Assembly: GCA_018816245.1 (NCBI GenBank)
Contig: JAHIVW010000002.1
Location: 82,314 to 127,148 of the forward strand
Origin: Nanobdellota archaeon
Lineage (GTDB): Archaea; Aenigmatarchaeota; Aenigmatarchaeia; QMZP01
Direction: 5' to 3'
DNA: 44,835 bases
Every line of letters starts with the position of its first letter. Position 1 is the stretch's first letter. The notes beneath the pieces are model-generated. The model had not been told where the DNA came from, did no database searches, and worked only from the letters and a program-made list of their open reading frames with translations. The translations under genes and the position numbers were made by a program. Of this stretch, positions 23,033-31,472 are shown piece after piece.

Positions 23033-26000
23033 GTGAAATGGGGTATTTCTATACTACTACTCATTATAGTTTTTGCAGTTCTATCTTTCTTTATTACTTC
23101 ACCTGTTCGTTCTCCTGCCATAGATATCCCTATAAGTCATCAAAACTGCTCAGAAATTAATAGCTGTTCAAATTCTACAGAACTTCGAACATGTACTTGC
23201 AATCAAGTTAATGCGAGTGACAATATTTATGCTGCAGATGGATTGGAAGCAGGAACTGCTTTAAGCCAAGCAAATATCACTTCTCATCATAACTTCTCAG
23301 ACATCAAGGATGGTAGCCAAATAAAAGATGTTCAACTATGGATCGAATGGAAAGTAGGAGGTACATCTTTCTCTACCTGTGGTATCGAAATTAACAACGG
23401 AAATGGAACTTGGATAACAATAAACAACACCTGTATGGGAACAGAAGCACTATATAACTATACCATCACCAACTTTGCCATAACCGATAATCTGGCAGAA
23501 AATATTTCCGTTAGAATTAACTATACAAGGGCAGCTGGTGGTGACCAAAACCTCTACGTTGATCTCATTCAAGTCAACGTCACCTACCTCCCGCCCCACC
23601 GTCCCACCGTCTGGAACCTTACTCAGGCCGACGACTTCAGCACCAACGTGACCGATGGCGACAACCTCACGAGGGTAGACCTGATCAACGCAACCGCCCA
23701 CTGGGATACCACCAACCTCCTCGGGGACGCCGCTGCCCAGCTCATCGAGCACAACGGCTCCGGCGCCTTCACCAACTACTCCATCGACACCGCAAGCGCC
23801 AACTGGACCAACTACACTCTGAATCTCTCCAATATCACGGAATTCCCCCTCGCCGGCAACTTCTCGGTCCGCCTCCACATCCAAGACATCTACGGCCAGG
23901 TCAACACCACCACACCAACTCACTCCTTCACGCTCCTCGGCACCGCCAACCTCACGAACATCTCGGTCGCCACGAACATCCGCAACAGCACCACAGCCAA
24001 CGTCTCCTGCACCGTGGTCGACGCGAACACAAGCGTCCCGCTCAACGGCTACACCGTCAACTTCTTCGTGAACGACACCCTCGTCCTGAGCAACACCACG
24101 AACACCTCTGGCGTCGCCGTGCTCCAGGCCTACCCGACCAACGCGTCTGTCCCGACCATCGCCAACTACACCTGCGACATCGACACAGGCTTCTTCTACA
24201 CGGTCCTTGACACCAGCAACGTGTCCCAGGACGCGAACCTCACGAACGTCTCCATCCTCAACAACACCAACAACCAGTCCATCTACAACCTCGGCGAGAA
24301 CATCATCTGGACGCTGCTTGATTCCCAGAACGAATCTTTCAGTACCGTCGGCTGGAACGTCTCGGTCACCCGCTTCTACGCCAATACCACCCTCAATCAG
24401 AGCAAGGTGAACATCTACAACCAGACCAACGATACCTTTACCATCAACCTCACAATCAACGACTTCCTTGGCATCTGGCAAGTAGAAGTCTACGCGAACC
24501 ACAGCGGTATTCTGAAATTCAATACTTGGAACTTCACGGTCTCGAACACGATCACTCCGGTCTTCGTGCTCCCGCCGGCAGCATCGACGTATAGTGCCTC
24601 TGCCGCCATCAGCCCCATACCCCGGATCCAAGTGCAGAACGCCCGGGGTGAGGTCCTGAACACTACCATCAATGTCTCCATGACCTGTCCCACGGGCGGG
24701 ACCTTCAACTCAACCTCCTCGTATCCCACGCTCATCAAGACCGAGACAAACTATTCCCTGAACAGCACCGACTGCCAGGCACCGGGCAGCAACGGCGCAA
24801 CCTTCACGCTCACCGCAACCGCGAATGACACCCTCAATAACACCGGCGCAGGCAGCATCACCCTGTACACCTCAACGCCGGCCTCGGGCAGCCCTGGTGG
24901 AGGTGGGAGCAACGGAGGGAGTGGCGGCGTCCTCTGCAACTGCACGGCCTGGGTCGACAACATCTGCGGCTTCGGGGAATGTATCCCTGCAGAACGCTAT
25001 CAGGAACGAACCTGCACGCCCTCTGGCTGCAACGACGAATGGCAATGTATCGAGGATCCCATCTGCGAAGCAGTGGCTGATTTCAATTTCACCCTGAAGA
25101 CAGACGCCATCCAACTCGTTGCCGGAACAAACGGAAAAGTGATTGGCAAACTGGTCAACACCGGCGAGCTTCTATTGAACGTCTCTCTCTTGATTGGCAG
25201 CGAGTGTTGTAAGGTGACCGCGCCGAACGCCGTGAACATTTCTGTCGGCGGTGAAGCAGAGTTTGCACTCGATGTCCGTGCGCAGTTGATTGATCTCCCC
25301 GGGACGTACGAAGTGAATGTCACTGCAGCTGCAGAAAGCAAACAGGGCGTCCCATTAGTTCAGACACAAAGTTTTGTGGTAACCATAACTCCGAACGAGC
25401 TTGTTCCCGGCGTTGAAGATCTTGTTCAGGCCCTGAACCAGCTTGCAGACATGATCGATTGGTATGAGCAACAGGGTGTAAACATGGATACTGTAAAGAA
25501 CATTCTCGTGCAGGCGAACAATGCCCTCGCCGCTGCCGAAGCGAGCTTGAGTGGAGATCAGGTTGCAGCCTTGCAAGCACAGCTGGACGAAGCACGGATG
25601 CACCTCGCGAACGCCATGGAAGGTGTGAATGCCAAATATATCGAACTCGTGGTTCGGCAGAATCTTGTAGTAATCATCATCATCCTGATCAGTATCGTGG
25701 TGCTGACCTATTTGCTGACACAAATTGGGATTCCGTACCTCCGGATGAGTCGCGAGGTTGGGCGGCTCCGCAAGGAAGAGGAGATCCTCATCCAGAAGCG
25801 GAAGCTCACGGAGCGGGACTACTTCCAGCGGAAGATCGACGAGAAGATATTCAACAAGACCATGATTACAACACAGGGCGAGATCTTCAAGGTGCGCGGT
25901 CAGATCAAGCGCCTGCAGGAAAACAAGGAGCTCCTCTTGCGGACGCGGAAGACCCCGGGTGGGGCGAAGGACGTGGTGGCCGGCCACGGGCGGTCCGTCC

Positions 26001-26062
26001 GGCACGCGTTGTTCACGGCCAAGCTGCGGATCAAGTACTGGTTCAAGCGGCGGCGGTTATAG
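23033..26062 (+). CDS. Large membrane-anchored surface protein with Cys-rich and coiled-coil regions
   Basis: This 1009-residue protein starts at a GTG 27 nt after the TATA-like CTTTTATT (23002-23009). Order: N-terminal signal/anchor, Cys-rich strand domain, several Ig-like or CARDB-like domains rich in N-x-S/T sequons, a glycine linker (SPGGGGSNGGSGG), a Cys-rich module (CNCTAWVDNICGFGEC and following), another beta-sandwich, a helical segment, one membrane helix (VVIIIILISIVVLTYLL), then a long basic cytoplasmic coiled coil. The architecture mirrors the 1475-residue protein at 4650-9077. Codon use changes sharply at about 23580: the first 180 codons are AT-rich, the rest GC-rich, suggesting a joined gene. 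Confidence 0.8.
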   Translation: MKWGISILLLIIVFAVLSFFITSPVRSPAIDIPISHQNCSEINSCSNSTELRTCTCNQVNASDNIYAADGLEAGTALSQANITSHHNFSDIKDGSQIKDVQLWIEWKVGGTSFSTCGIEINNGNGTWITINNTCMGTEALYNYTITNFAITDNLAENISVRINYTRAAGGDQNLYVDLIQVNVTYLPPHRPTVWNLTQADDFSTNVTDGDNLTRVDLINATAHWDTTNLLGDAAAQLIEHNGSGAFTNYSIDTASANWTNYTLNLSNITEFPLAGNFSVRLHIQDIYGQVNTTTPTHSFTLLGTANLTNISVATNIRNSTTANVSCTVVDANTSVPLNGYTVNFFVNDTLVLSNTTNTSGVAVLQAYPTNASVPTIANYTCDIDTGFFYTVLDTSNVSQDANLTNVSILNNTNNQSIYNLGENIIWTLLDSQNESFSTVGWNVSVTRFYANTTLNQSKVNIYNQTNDTFTINLTINDFLGIWQVEVYANHSGILKFNTWNFTVSNTITPVFVLPPAASTYSASAAISPIPRIQVQNARGEVLNTTINVSMTCPTGGTFNSTSSYPTLIKTETNYSLNSTDCQAPGSNGATFTLTATANDTLNNTGAGSITLYTSTPASGSPGGGGSNGGSGGVLCNCTAWVDNICGFGECIPAERYQERTCTPSGCNDEWQCIEDPICEAVADFNFTLKTDAIQLVAGTNGKVIGKLVNTGELLLNVSLLIGSECCKVTAPNAVNISVGGEAEFALDVRAQLIDLPGTYEVNVTAAAESKQGVPLVQTQSFVVTITPNELVPGVEDLVQALNQLADMIDWYEQQGVNMDTVKNILVQANNALAAAEASLSGDQVAALQAQLDEARMHLANAMEGVNAKYIELVVRQNLVVIIIILISIVVLTYLLTQIGIPYLRMSREVGRLRKEEEILIQKRKLTERDYFQRKIDEKIFNKTMITTQGEIFKVRGQIKRLQENKELLLRTRKTPGGAKDVVAGHGRSVRHALFTAKLRIKYWFKRRRL

Positions 26063-26226
26063 GTTTAAGAAGTTTTCAGCATAACCGAGTGATAGTCACT
26101 CACTGCATCGAAACCGTCTCCAAATCCTGCACGGGTTTGTTCATCCGATTACAGGCAGGGTGACGAGTCTCGATGGTTCGATTTCACTGTTTTCCAGCAG
26201 TCTTTCGACTGTCTCGGGAGGTAATC
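26063..26226 (+). promoter_or_regulatory. 164-nt leader before the unknown five-gene operon
   Basis: No gene is seen. TTTAAG (26064-26069) may be the TATA element, giving a leader of about 135 nt. It holds GAGTGA-tag-TCACTC near 26089-26103 and a 5-bp hairpin CAGTC-TTTC-GACTG (26198-26211) directly before the SD GGGAGGT (26216-26222). Confidence 0.4.
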
Positions 26227-26805
26227 ATGTTTTACTTGTACGTCCGGCCTTTGGACGGGTCATCCCCTTCTCTGTATCCCCTTCTTGGTGAGCATCCAAC
26301 CTTCAGGAATCCTGTCAGCTGGCTAGTGGTTGAGATTCCTGACCCTGCCTTGAACGCTTTGCAGGTGACAGACCATGCTCATGCTTTGTCTGCCGGCCTC
26401 GGGAAGGTCATAACAACCTGCCTTCGGTTCGCAGACCAGGAACCACCAACGTATCCGATCACTCATCTGCTCTTTCCGAGAGAACGCCCAACGACAGGAA
26501 CGCAGATTGAGGGCATCTTCTTGATCCAGATGCCTACTAATGAGGTCTTGTTCCGTGCCCCGGCAAGCAGGGTTCTCCCATCCCGAGTCACCAACAGTAC
26601 TATCGCGAACACGTTCTCTCTGTCCCAACGAGTGGTCAGTGTTTCTGGAGTCACTGGCGTGCTCGGCGATCTTGTGTTTTGGGCAACTCCCTGTGATACC
26701 CGGATCGTCGTTACCATGGGGAGCTGGCCGAGGCCCAACTACACCAGAGAGATCGGACGCTATTGCTGGGAAACGCGGGAATGGTTTCCCTATGGCAACG
26801 ACTAA
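26227..26805 (+). CDS. Unknown soluble protein, first gene of the five-gene operon
   Basis: I do not recognise this 192-residue protein. It is beta-rich, with many Pro and aromatic residues, no signal peptide and no membrane helix. Internal strands such as WLVVEIPDP, IEGIFLIQMP and RIVVTMGSWPRP stand out. The ATG at 26227 has a clear SD (GGGAGGT). It opens an operon alternating soluble and polytopic membrane proteins; codon use is GC-rich like the chromosome. Confidence 0.6.
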   Translation: MFYLYVRPLDGSSPSLYPLLGEHPTFRNPVSWLVVEIPDPALNALQVTDHAHALSAGLGKVITTCLRFADQEPPTYPITHLLFPRERPTTGTQIEGIFLIQMPTNEVLFRAPASRVLPSRVTNSTIANTFSLSQRVVSVSGVTGVLGDLVFWATPCDTRIVVTMGSWPRPNYTREIGRYCWETREWFPYGND

Positions 26806-26834
26806 GGACAATACTGAACGAAAGGAACACCGCA

Positions 26835-27352
26835 ATGAATTTCATTCGCCCCAACAGCGACAAGCTCCTGAGGGATTTCTCCATTCCCTTCTGGATAGAC
26901 CTTATCTGCAGCATCTTCTGCCTGGGTTTATTCATCTTGATGGGGTATGATGGTTTCTATGTTCTGCAAGAACCAGCAGTATGCGTGGTGTCCGCGATCA
27001 TATTCTGGTTTCTCTGCGTGCTCTTTACAGTCCTTGCCGCGAAGAAGCACGCAGCGATCTGCGCCTATAAGAACCCGACGAGGAAGAAGCCGGCTCGGGG
27101 CTTTGTCGTCTATCTTCTCATCCCGGTGACCCTCTTCCTCGTCCTCGGCCTTTGGTTTATGACGAAGCAACCGTGGACGCATTCACTTTTTGGGATCTGG
27201 TGGGGGACCGGGTTCACAATCGTGGGATTGTTCCTCCTCTTCATCAGAACCTGTGCGCAGCGGCTCCGTGTGCTGCACAAGCAAAAGGTTCTGAGAGGAG
27301 GGTATTCGATATTCACAGGTTCACCACCCTTCACTCTGACGGGTCGGTGTAG
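26835..27352 (+). pseudogene. Membrane protein of the five-gene operon, probable frameshift near its 3' end
   Basis: From ATG 26835 the protein has four predicted membrane helices (residues about 20-38, 45-66, 86-106 and 113-135) and a basic end RLRVLHKQK. In the starting frame it then runs on for over 100 residues through the next gene, which has its own strong SD and start. In the neighbouring frame the sequence after about 27285 reads GSERRVFDIHRFTTLHSDG and stops at 27352, a natural distance before the next SD. A one-base shift around 27280-27292 (an AAAAGG stretch) is the simplest explanation, by error or mutation. The family is unknown. Confidence 0.5.
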
Positions 27353-27375
27353 TTCAGGCAGAAGGAGGTTTTCTT

Positions 27376-27933
27376 ATGGTTACACCAACAGACCAAGAAC
27401 TGTTGGAGTTCCCTCCAAACGTCTTGGTCAAGCCCTGTCGCAAGTACATCGTGGATGTGGAGAAGACGAAGGCATACCTCTTCGGCATCCTCGGCCTGCT
27501 GCTCTTCTTCCTCGGGTGCTTGTGGTTCTTTCTCACGGAGTTTCCGGGCAATCTCTTCGTTGCGATCCTGGCGAACTTCGTCCTCTTCGCTTTGGGCGGC
27601 ATCTGCATCGTCATGAGCGGTGCAGCGGCCGAGACGATCAGAGTGTTCGATTGCTCTCAGGACAAGCAATTGCCACAGCCAACATTTGAAGCGCGGCTAG
27701 GATGGGTATGTGCTGGCGTCCTCCTTTGTGGTGTCGGCTGGTTTCTCATTTGCCTTTCTGTTGATCCAACGATCTGGTGGTTGTCCAGGGTTGGAATCGC
27801 CCTTCTCATCCTCGCGGTCATGACTCTCTTCATCTTCGGTGGCGTCGGGCAACGGTACCTATTGTGGCGGTATAAGGTTCTCCAGCCCGATGGGGGACCT
27901 GACGTGTTCCGCTACATGAAGCAAGTGACGTAG
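27376..27933 (+). CDS. Unknown four-helix membrane protein
   Basis: This 185-residue protein has a soluble N-terminus (about 30 residues), two membrane helices (about 33-53 and 58-80), a short polar loop, two more helices (about 108-126 and 133-152) and a basic C-terminal tail ending in FRYMKQVT. SD AAGGAGGTT precedes the ATG at 27376. The layout resembles the upstream membrane protein (two helical hairpins with a cytoplasmic tail), and they may be distant paralogues. Confidence 0.62.
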   Translation: MVTPTDQELLEFPPNVLVKPCRKYIVDVEKTKAYLFGILGLLLFFLGCLWFFLTEFPGNLFVAILANFVLFALGGICIVMSGAAAETIRVFDCSQDKQLPQPTFEARLGWVCAGVLLCGVGWFLICLSVDPTIWWLSRVGIALLILAVMTLFIFGGVGQRYLLWRYKVLQPDGGPDVFRYMKQVT

Positions 27934-27951
27934 TCACGAAGGAGGTTTCTC

Positions 27952-28497
27952 ATGATGATCTTCGTCAGAACAAAAGAAGGGGAGTCCTTTCTCTTCTCAC
28001 TCCAATTCTTGAGTTGGTGGATGGAGAAGACCCATCCCGAGATCGGTCTTTGGGAGATCACAGACGTTTCTTCTGCAACCATCGAGCGGATCCACGATGA
28101 TGCAGAAGGGGGGATCAGGACAGCAACGATCCTCGGAAGGGTTTACCATGCCGGCAAGACGAGAACCGGCTTGGTCACAGTGACTCATGCTGTTGTTCCG
28201 AAGGGTGCGAACAAGGACATCTCTCCACTTCATGCCGTCTATACCATAGAAAACGGTATTTTTGTGGGTCGTCCTGGTGGCAAGCTCCTGCGTGTCATGT
28301 TCAGCGGAACAGAAGCAGCCGTCAAGGAGCTCAAGAGCGGTCCTTTGTCTGCGGATAATAGATTCATTGAATTGTTGTCCCCGCAGACGGTCCCCTTTAA
28401 TCAATCACAGCTCTCGGCTCTGGGCAACACGGTCCGAATGGGCCCGAGCGGAAGTGAGCAGATCGTCGCCCAGATCCCGGTCTGGGCAGGGACGTAA
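27952..28497 (+). CDS. Unknown soluble protein of the five-gene operon
   Basis: This 181-residue, strand-rich soluble protein has no signal peptide or membrane helix. It contains TILGRVYHAGKTRTGLVTVTHAVV and a C-terminal segment IVAQIPVWAGT. An excellent SD (AAGGAGGTTTCTC) precedes the ATG. I recognise no family. Its position between two membrane proteins suggests a cytoplasmic partner. Confidence 0.58.
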   Translation: MMIFVRTKEGESFLFSLQFLSWWMEKTHPEIGLWEITDVSSATIERIHDDAEGGIRTATILGRVYHAGKTRTGLVTVTHAVVPKGANKDISPLHAVYTIENGIFVGRPGGKLLRVMFSGTEAAVKELKSGPLSADNRFIELLSPQTVPFNQSQLSALGNTVRMGPSGSEQIVAQIPVWAGT

Positions 28498-28513
28498 CAC
28501 GGAGGAGCTTGGA

Positions 28514-28975
28514 ATGAGCAATTATGCTACAGCACACACCGATCGGACGAAGTTCTGCATCAGGAGCATTGTCTGGGGTGTTCTGGTCTGTGCCTTCGCA
28601 CTCCTGGGATTCTGGGACTGGCTTGGTGTCTGGCTCCGGATCCTGCTCTTCCTGATGGGCATTCTCATCACGGGGTTCACTATTTCTCAGGTGTCACGAT
28701 GGGGAAACATCTCAGGAGAGTTCTGTATCTACAGTCCTCCTTCGAAGGTGAACCTCAGCTTTTCGTGGATCCAAAAGGTTGCCCCCCCTGTTGGTATATT
28801 CTCCTTCCTTGGTGGCGTGGTTTTCCTTTTCCTGCAGATCCTCTTCCCACAATGGTTGTTCTATATTCTCTTTGTCGGGGCCTTCCTCCTCTTTTCTGGA
28901 ATGGTCTTCGCAGATGAGTATTGGGTTGTCATTGACAGGGAGAGGTTCGAGCCCGAACTCTGGGAACCCTATTGA
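28514..28975 (+). CDS. Unknown membrane protein, last gene of the five-gene operon
   Basis: This 153-residue protein has two N-terminal helices (about 18-36 and 41-58), a polar loop with FCIYSPPSKVNLSF, two further helices (about 92-112 and 115-132) and the acidic tail RERFEPELWEPY. This four-helix layout again resembles the genes at 26835 and 27376. The ATG at 28514 is preceded by GGAGGAG; the longer upstream frame overlaps the previous gene and lacks an SD. A strong stem-loop follows at 29002-29045. Confidence 0.6.
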   Translation: MSNYATAHTDRTKFCIRSIVWGVLVCAFALLGFWDWLGVWLRILLFLMGILITGFTISQVSRWGNISGEFCIYSPPSKVNLSFSWIQKVAPPVGIFSFLGGVVFLFLQILFPQWLFYILFVGAFLLFSGMVFADEYWVVIDRERFEPELWEPY

Positions 28976-29001
28976 TAACCATGTGGGGTTGCGAGAAGGC
29001 G

Positions 29002-29045
29002 AAAACAGGGAGGGGGTGTCAGAAACGATAACCCCTTTCTGTTTT
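29002..29045 (+). terminator. Stem-loop terminator after the five-gene operon
   Basis: Arms AAAACAGGGAGGGGGT (29002-29017) and AACCCCTTTCTGTTTT (29030-29045) pair over about 15 positions with a 12-nt loop, ending in UUUU. It stops just five bases before the operator region of the next promoter, insulating the two units. Confidence 0.65.
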
Positions 29046-29049
29046 GAAT

Positions 29050-29066
29050 GTATAACAGTGTCATAA
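29050..29066. promoter_or_regulatory. Operator palindrome, copy 3, upstream of the agmatinase-dys operon
   Basis: GTATAACAGTGTCATAA is an inverted repeat around G29058 with two mismatched pairs, matching the other copies. A TATA-like CATATTAATA follows at about 29070-29079, and the ATG at 29101 is 43 bp from the centre. The geometry is the same as for dph2 and the PQQ operon. Confidence 0.65.
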
Positions 29067-29100
29067 CATCATATTAATATCTTCCCCCAGTACCAGTACC

Positions 29101-29910
29101 ATGCTCCACACCCGCCGCACCTTTTCCTTCGAACACCCACCTGAGGAAGCAGAGTTTGCGCTGTTCGGCATCCCCTGGGATGCAAGTGAAACCGGTACGT
29201 CCGTCAAGCATGGCCCCCTCTTCATCCGGGAGGCCCTCAAGAACATCCCTGGGTACGACCCGCAAACCAAAACCAACCCATTCGAACGAAAATGGACCGA
29301 CCTCGGCGACATTGAGCCGGTCGTGAACAACTGGAAGCTTACCAAACAGGCAATCACGGAAACGATCAACGAGCTCCTCACGACCAACCCGAACATCATC
29401 CCCATCACCATGGGCGGCGACCACCTCATCACCCTCGGCATCCTCGAGGTCCTCAAACAACACAAAAAGTTCACGGTTGTTCATTTTGACGCGCACGCTG
29501 ACCTGTCCACGGACTGGATGGGCGAGCCGTACGCGCACATCACCTGGGCATCCCACATTCTGAAGGATCTGAAGCTCGTGCAGTTCGGCGTCCGCTCCAT
29601 GACACAAGAAGAAGCAGTTCTCATTGAACAACAGAAGATTCCACAGAACAATCTCGAAGCAATCACCGGCCCGATCTACGTCACTGTTGATCTTGATGTT
29701 CTCGATCCCGGCTTCGCTCCCGACGTCGGCACTCCCGAGCCGAACGGCATGGATCCCAAAACATTCTTCTCGTTGTTAGATTCCCTCTTTGCAAAGCATC
29801 CGCTCGTTGGCCTGGACATCGTTGAATGTGCAGCAACCAGGATCAATACCCCGACTGCCGTTATCGCCGCACAGGTGATTAAAAAGGCTGCAGTGTATAG
29901 CAAGGTATGA
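29101..29910 (+). CDS. speB: Agmatinase/ureohydrolase family protein
   Basis: This 269-residue arginase-fold protein keeps the two-manganese site: His108 in MGGDH, Asp130-His132-Asp134 in HFDAHAD, and Asp197/Asp199 in TVDLDVLDP. Typical agmatinases convert agmatine to putrescine and urea. Its operon also encodes deoxyhypusine synthase. In Haloferax volcanii an agmatinase-like enzyme is reported to act in hypusine formation when agmatine rather than spermidine is the donor, so a role on modified aIF5A is plausible here. The stop overlaps the following ATG (ATGA). A leaderless message is suggested by the TATA element about 26 nt upstream. Confidence 0.85.
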   Translation: MLHTRRTFSFEHPPEEAEFALFGIPWDASETGTSVKHGPLFIREALKNIPGYDPQTKTNPFERKWTDLGDIEPVVNNWKLTKQAITETINELLTTNPNIIPITMGGDHLITLGILEVLKQHKKFTVVHFDAHADLSTDWMGEPYAHITWASHILKDLKLVQFGVRSMTQEEAVLIEQQKIPQNNLEAITGPIYVTVDLDVLDPGFAPDVGTPEPNGMDPKTFFSLLDSLFAKHPLVGLDIVECAATRINTPTAVIAAQVIKKAAVYSKV

Positions 29911-30077
29911 ATCTCCTCATCCTCCTCGGTGCGATCCTGATCATTGTTGGGATCATTGCAGCGGCAGTCACGGCTTGGATTGACATCCCTGACTTTCTCA
30001 CCATCGGGCTGCTCATGATCATCGCCGGTGTTGTCATCGCGTTGTTGTCCGCCATGCCCGAAGAGAAGAAAGAGTGA
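29907..30077 (+). CDS. 56-residue two-helix membrane protein
   Basis: A very small protein starts with the ATGA overlap and ends four bases before the deoxyhypusine synthase ATG. Two hydrophobic helices (residues about 2-22 and 30-48) are joined by a short loop (TAWIDIPDF), with an acidic/basic tail PEEKKE. Its exact fit between two coupled genes supports it as real. The role is unknown; it could anchor the neighbouring enzymes or be a small permease-like peptide. Confidence 0.6.
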   Translation: MNLLILLGAILIIVGIIAAAVTAWIDIPDFLTIGLLMIIAGVVIALLSAMPEEKKE

Positions 30078-30081
30078 TCAT

Positions 30082-31014
30082 ATGGACGTTCCGGTGAAGG
30101 ACTACACCATTGGCAAGAACACCTCGCTCAGCGACCTGGGAAAACAATACTTTGACGCGGGCGGCTTTGTTGCCAAGAAGGTCGGCGTTGCAATCGACAT
30201 CATGAAGCAGATGACGTCGGAAAAAGATGCCGTGAACTTTCTATCGTTCCCTGCAGCAACCGTGTCAACAGGGACGCGCGGCATCTTCGTGCAACTCCTC
30301 AAGAAGAAGCTGTTCCACATCGTCATGACCACGTGCGGGACGCTAGATCACGACTTCGCGCGAGTGTATGTTGATTACTATCACGGTTCGTTTGATGCAG
30401 ACGACAAGGAACTGCACAAGAAGAACATCCACCGGCTCGGGAACATCTTCATTCCCAACAAACACTACGGTGATATTATTGAACAGAAGCTGCAGCCCAT
30501 GCTGCAGGACATGTACGATAAGGGCGTTCGGGAATTGGCAACGCACGAGTTCGTCTGGGAGCTCGGGAAACGATTGGAACAAGAACCCAAGAAAGAGGAA
30601 TCAATCATCTACTGGTGCTACAAAAATCAGATTCCCATGATCATCCCCGGGATTACGGACGGCGCATTCGGGATCCAGCTTACCATGTTCATGCAAGACC
30701 ACAAGGACTTCAAAATCGACGTGTTCAAGGACGAGCAGTTCCTGATCGGCAAGCTGTTCGGAAAGATCACGACCGGCGCGCTCATGATCGGCGGCGGCAT
30801 TTCAAAACACCACACGATCTGGTGGAACCAATGGTGTGACGGGCTGGATTATGCTGTCTATATTACCACGGCACCAGAATGGGACGGGTCGCTCTCCGGC
30901 GCGCGGCTCAAGGAAGGCATCAGCTGGGATAAGGTGAATGAGAACGCACGCTACATGACGGTTGAAGGGGACGCGACAGTGCTGCTGCCATTGATTGTCG
31001 GGCCATTGTTGTAA
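30082..31014 (+). CDS. dys: Deoxyhypusine synthase
   Basis: This 310-residue enzyme transfers an aminobutyl group to the conserved lysine of aIF5A. The active-site lysine is visible as Lys242 in GGGISKHH, and the family blocks FPAATVSTGTRG, DYAVYITTAPEWDGSLSGARLKEGISW and EGDATVLLP are present. The usual SNL and NAD-site segments are modified but recognisable. The ATG at 30082 was chosen because it follows the small gene by four bases and begins the conserved N-terminus; the 30028 frame would overlap. It is in one operon with the agmatinase-family gene, downstream of the shared operator. Confidence 0.9.
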   Translation: MDVPVKDYTIGKNTSLSDLGKQYFDAGGFVAKKVGVAIDIMKQMTSEKDAVNFLSFPAATVSTGTRGIFVQLLKKKLFHIVMTTCGTLDHDFARVYVDYYHGSFDADDKELHKKNIHRLGNIFIPNKHYGDIIEQKLQPMLQDMYDKGVRELATHEFVWELGKRLEQEPKKEESIIYWCYKNQIPMIIPGITDGAFGIQLTMFMQDHKDFKIDVFKDEQFLIGKLFGKITTGALMIGGGISKHHTIWWNQWCDGLDYAVYITTAPEWDGSLSGARLKEGISWDKVNENARYMTVEGDATVLLPLIVGPLL

Positions 31015-31019
31015 GTGAT

Positions 31020-31412
31020 TCAGGATTCCTGATACCCGGGAACGAACACATCTTTACAGACCATTTGTCTCCCACTCACGGCACAAACCTGAAAGGTACG
31101 ATCTACATCCGGATGTCGAACAATAAACCCTGTCATGGGATCACCAATACAGCTTGTAATCTGGCAGCTTCCGGCATGCTCGCAAATCTTCGAACAGCCT
31201 TCGTACTCCTCGGTGGACGAGCTTGTTGCAAGAATCTGGAGATTGTCAATGTTTGTGTTCACCACAAGTTGGAGGAGACCAGCAGAATGATCGGTGTAAA
31301 CGCTTACGTAGTCCAAGCTTACAACCTCAAAGTCGTCCTCCGATACCGGTCTTTCGATGCAGCCACTCACGACCACGAGCAGGAACAGCATCCCAACCAA
31401 CGCGGTTTTCAT
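31020..31412 (-). CDS. Secreted lipoprotein-like Cys-rich protein
   Basis: This 130-residue protein has a signal peptide and lipobox-like VVVSGCIERP (Cys18). The mature part holds six further Cys (CSKICEHAGSCQITSC, VCAVSG, VCKDV), probably disulfide-linked, so it acts outside the cell. TTTAAG at about 31433-31438 is placed about 24-26 nt before the ATG for a leaderless message. It is convergent with dys and stands alone. The family is unknown. Confidence 0.72.
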   Translation of the reverse strand: MKTALVGMLFLLVVVSGCIERPVSEDDFEVVSLDYVSVYTDHSAGLLQLVVNTNIDNLQILATSSSTEEYEGCSKICEHAGSCQITSCIGDPMTGFIVRHPDVDRTFQVCAVSGRQMVCKDVFVPGYQES

Positions 31413-31472
31413 GCTTGATGTAGAAAGAGCTGCCTTAAATCACTGACGTGGCTCCCCTCAGTACACCCGCTT

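Noticed and set aside
23450-24631. 393-residue minus-strand open frame
   Set aside because: It is the antisense of the GC-rich, Asn/Thr-repetitive part of the 1009-residue surface protein; composition is Val/Gly/Asp repetitive and no promoter or SD is present.
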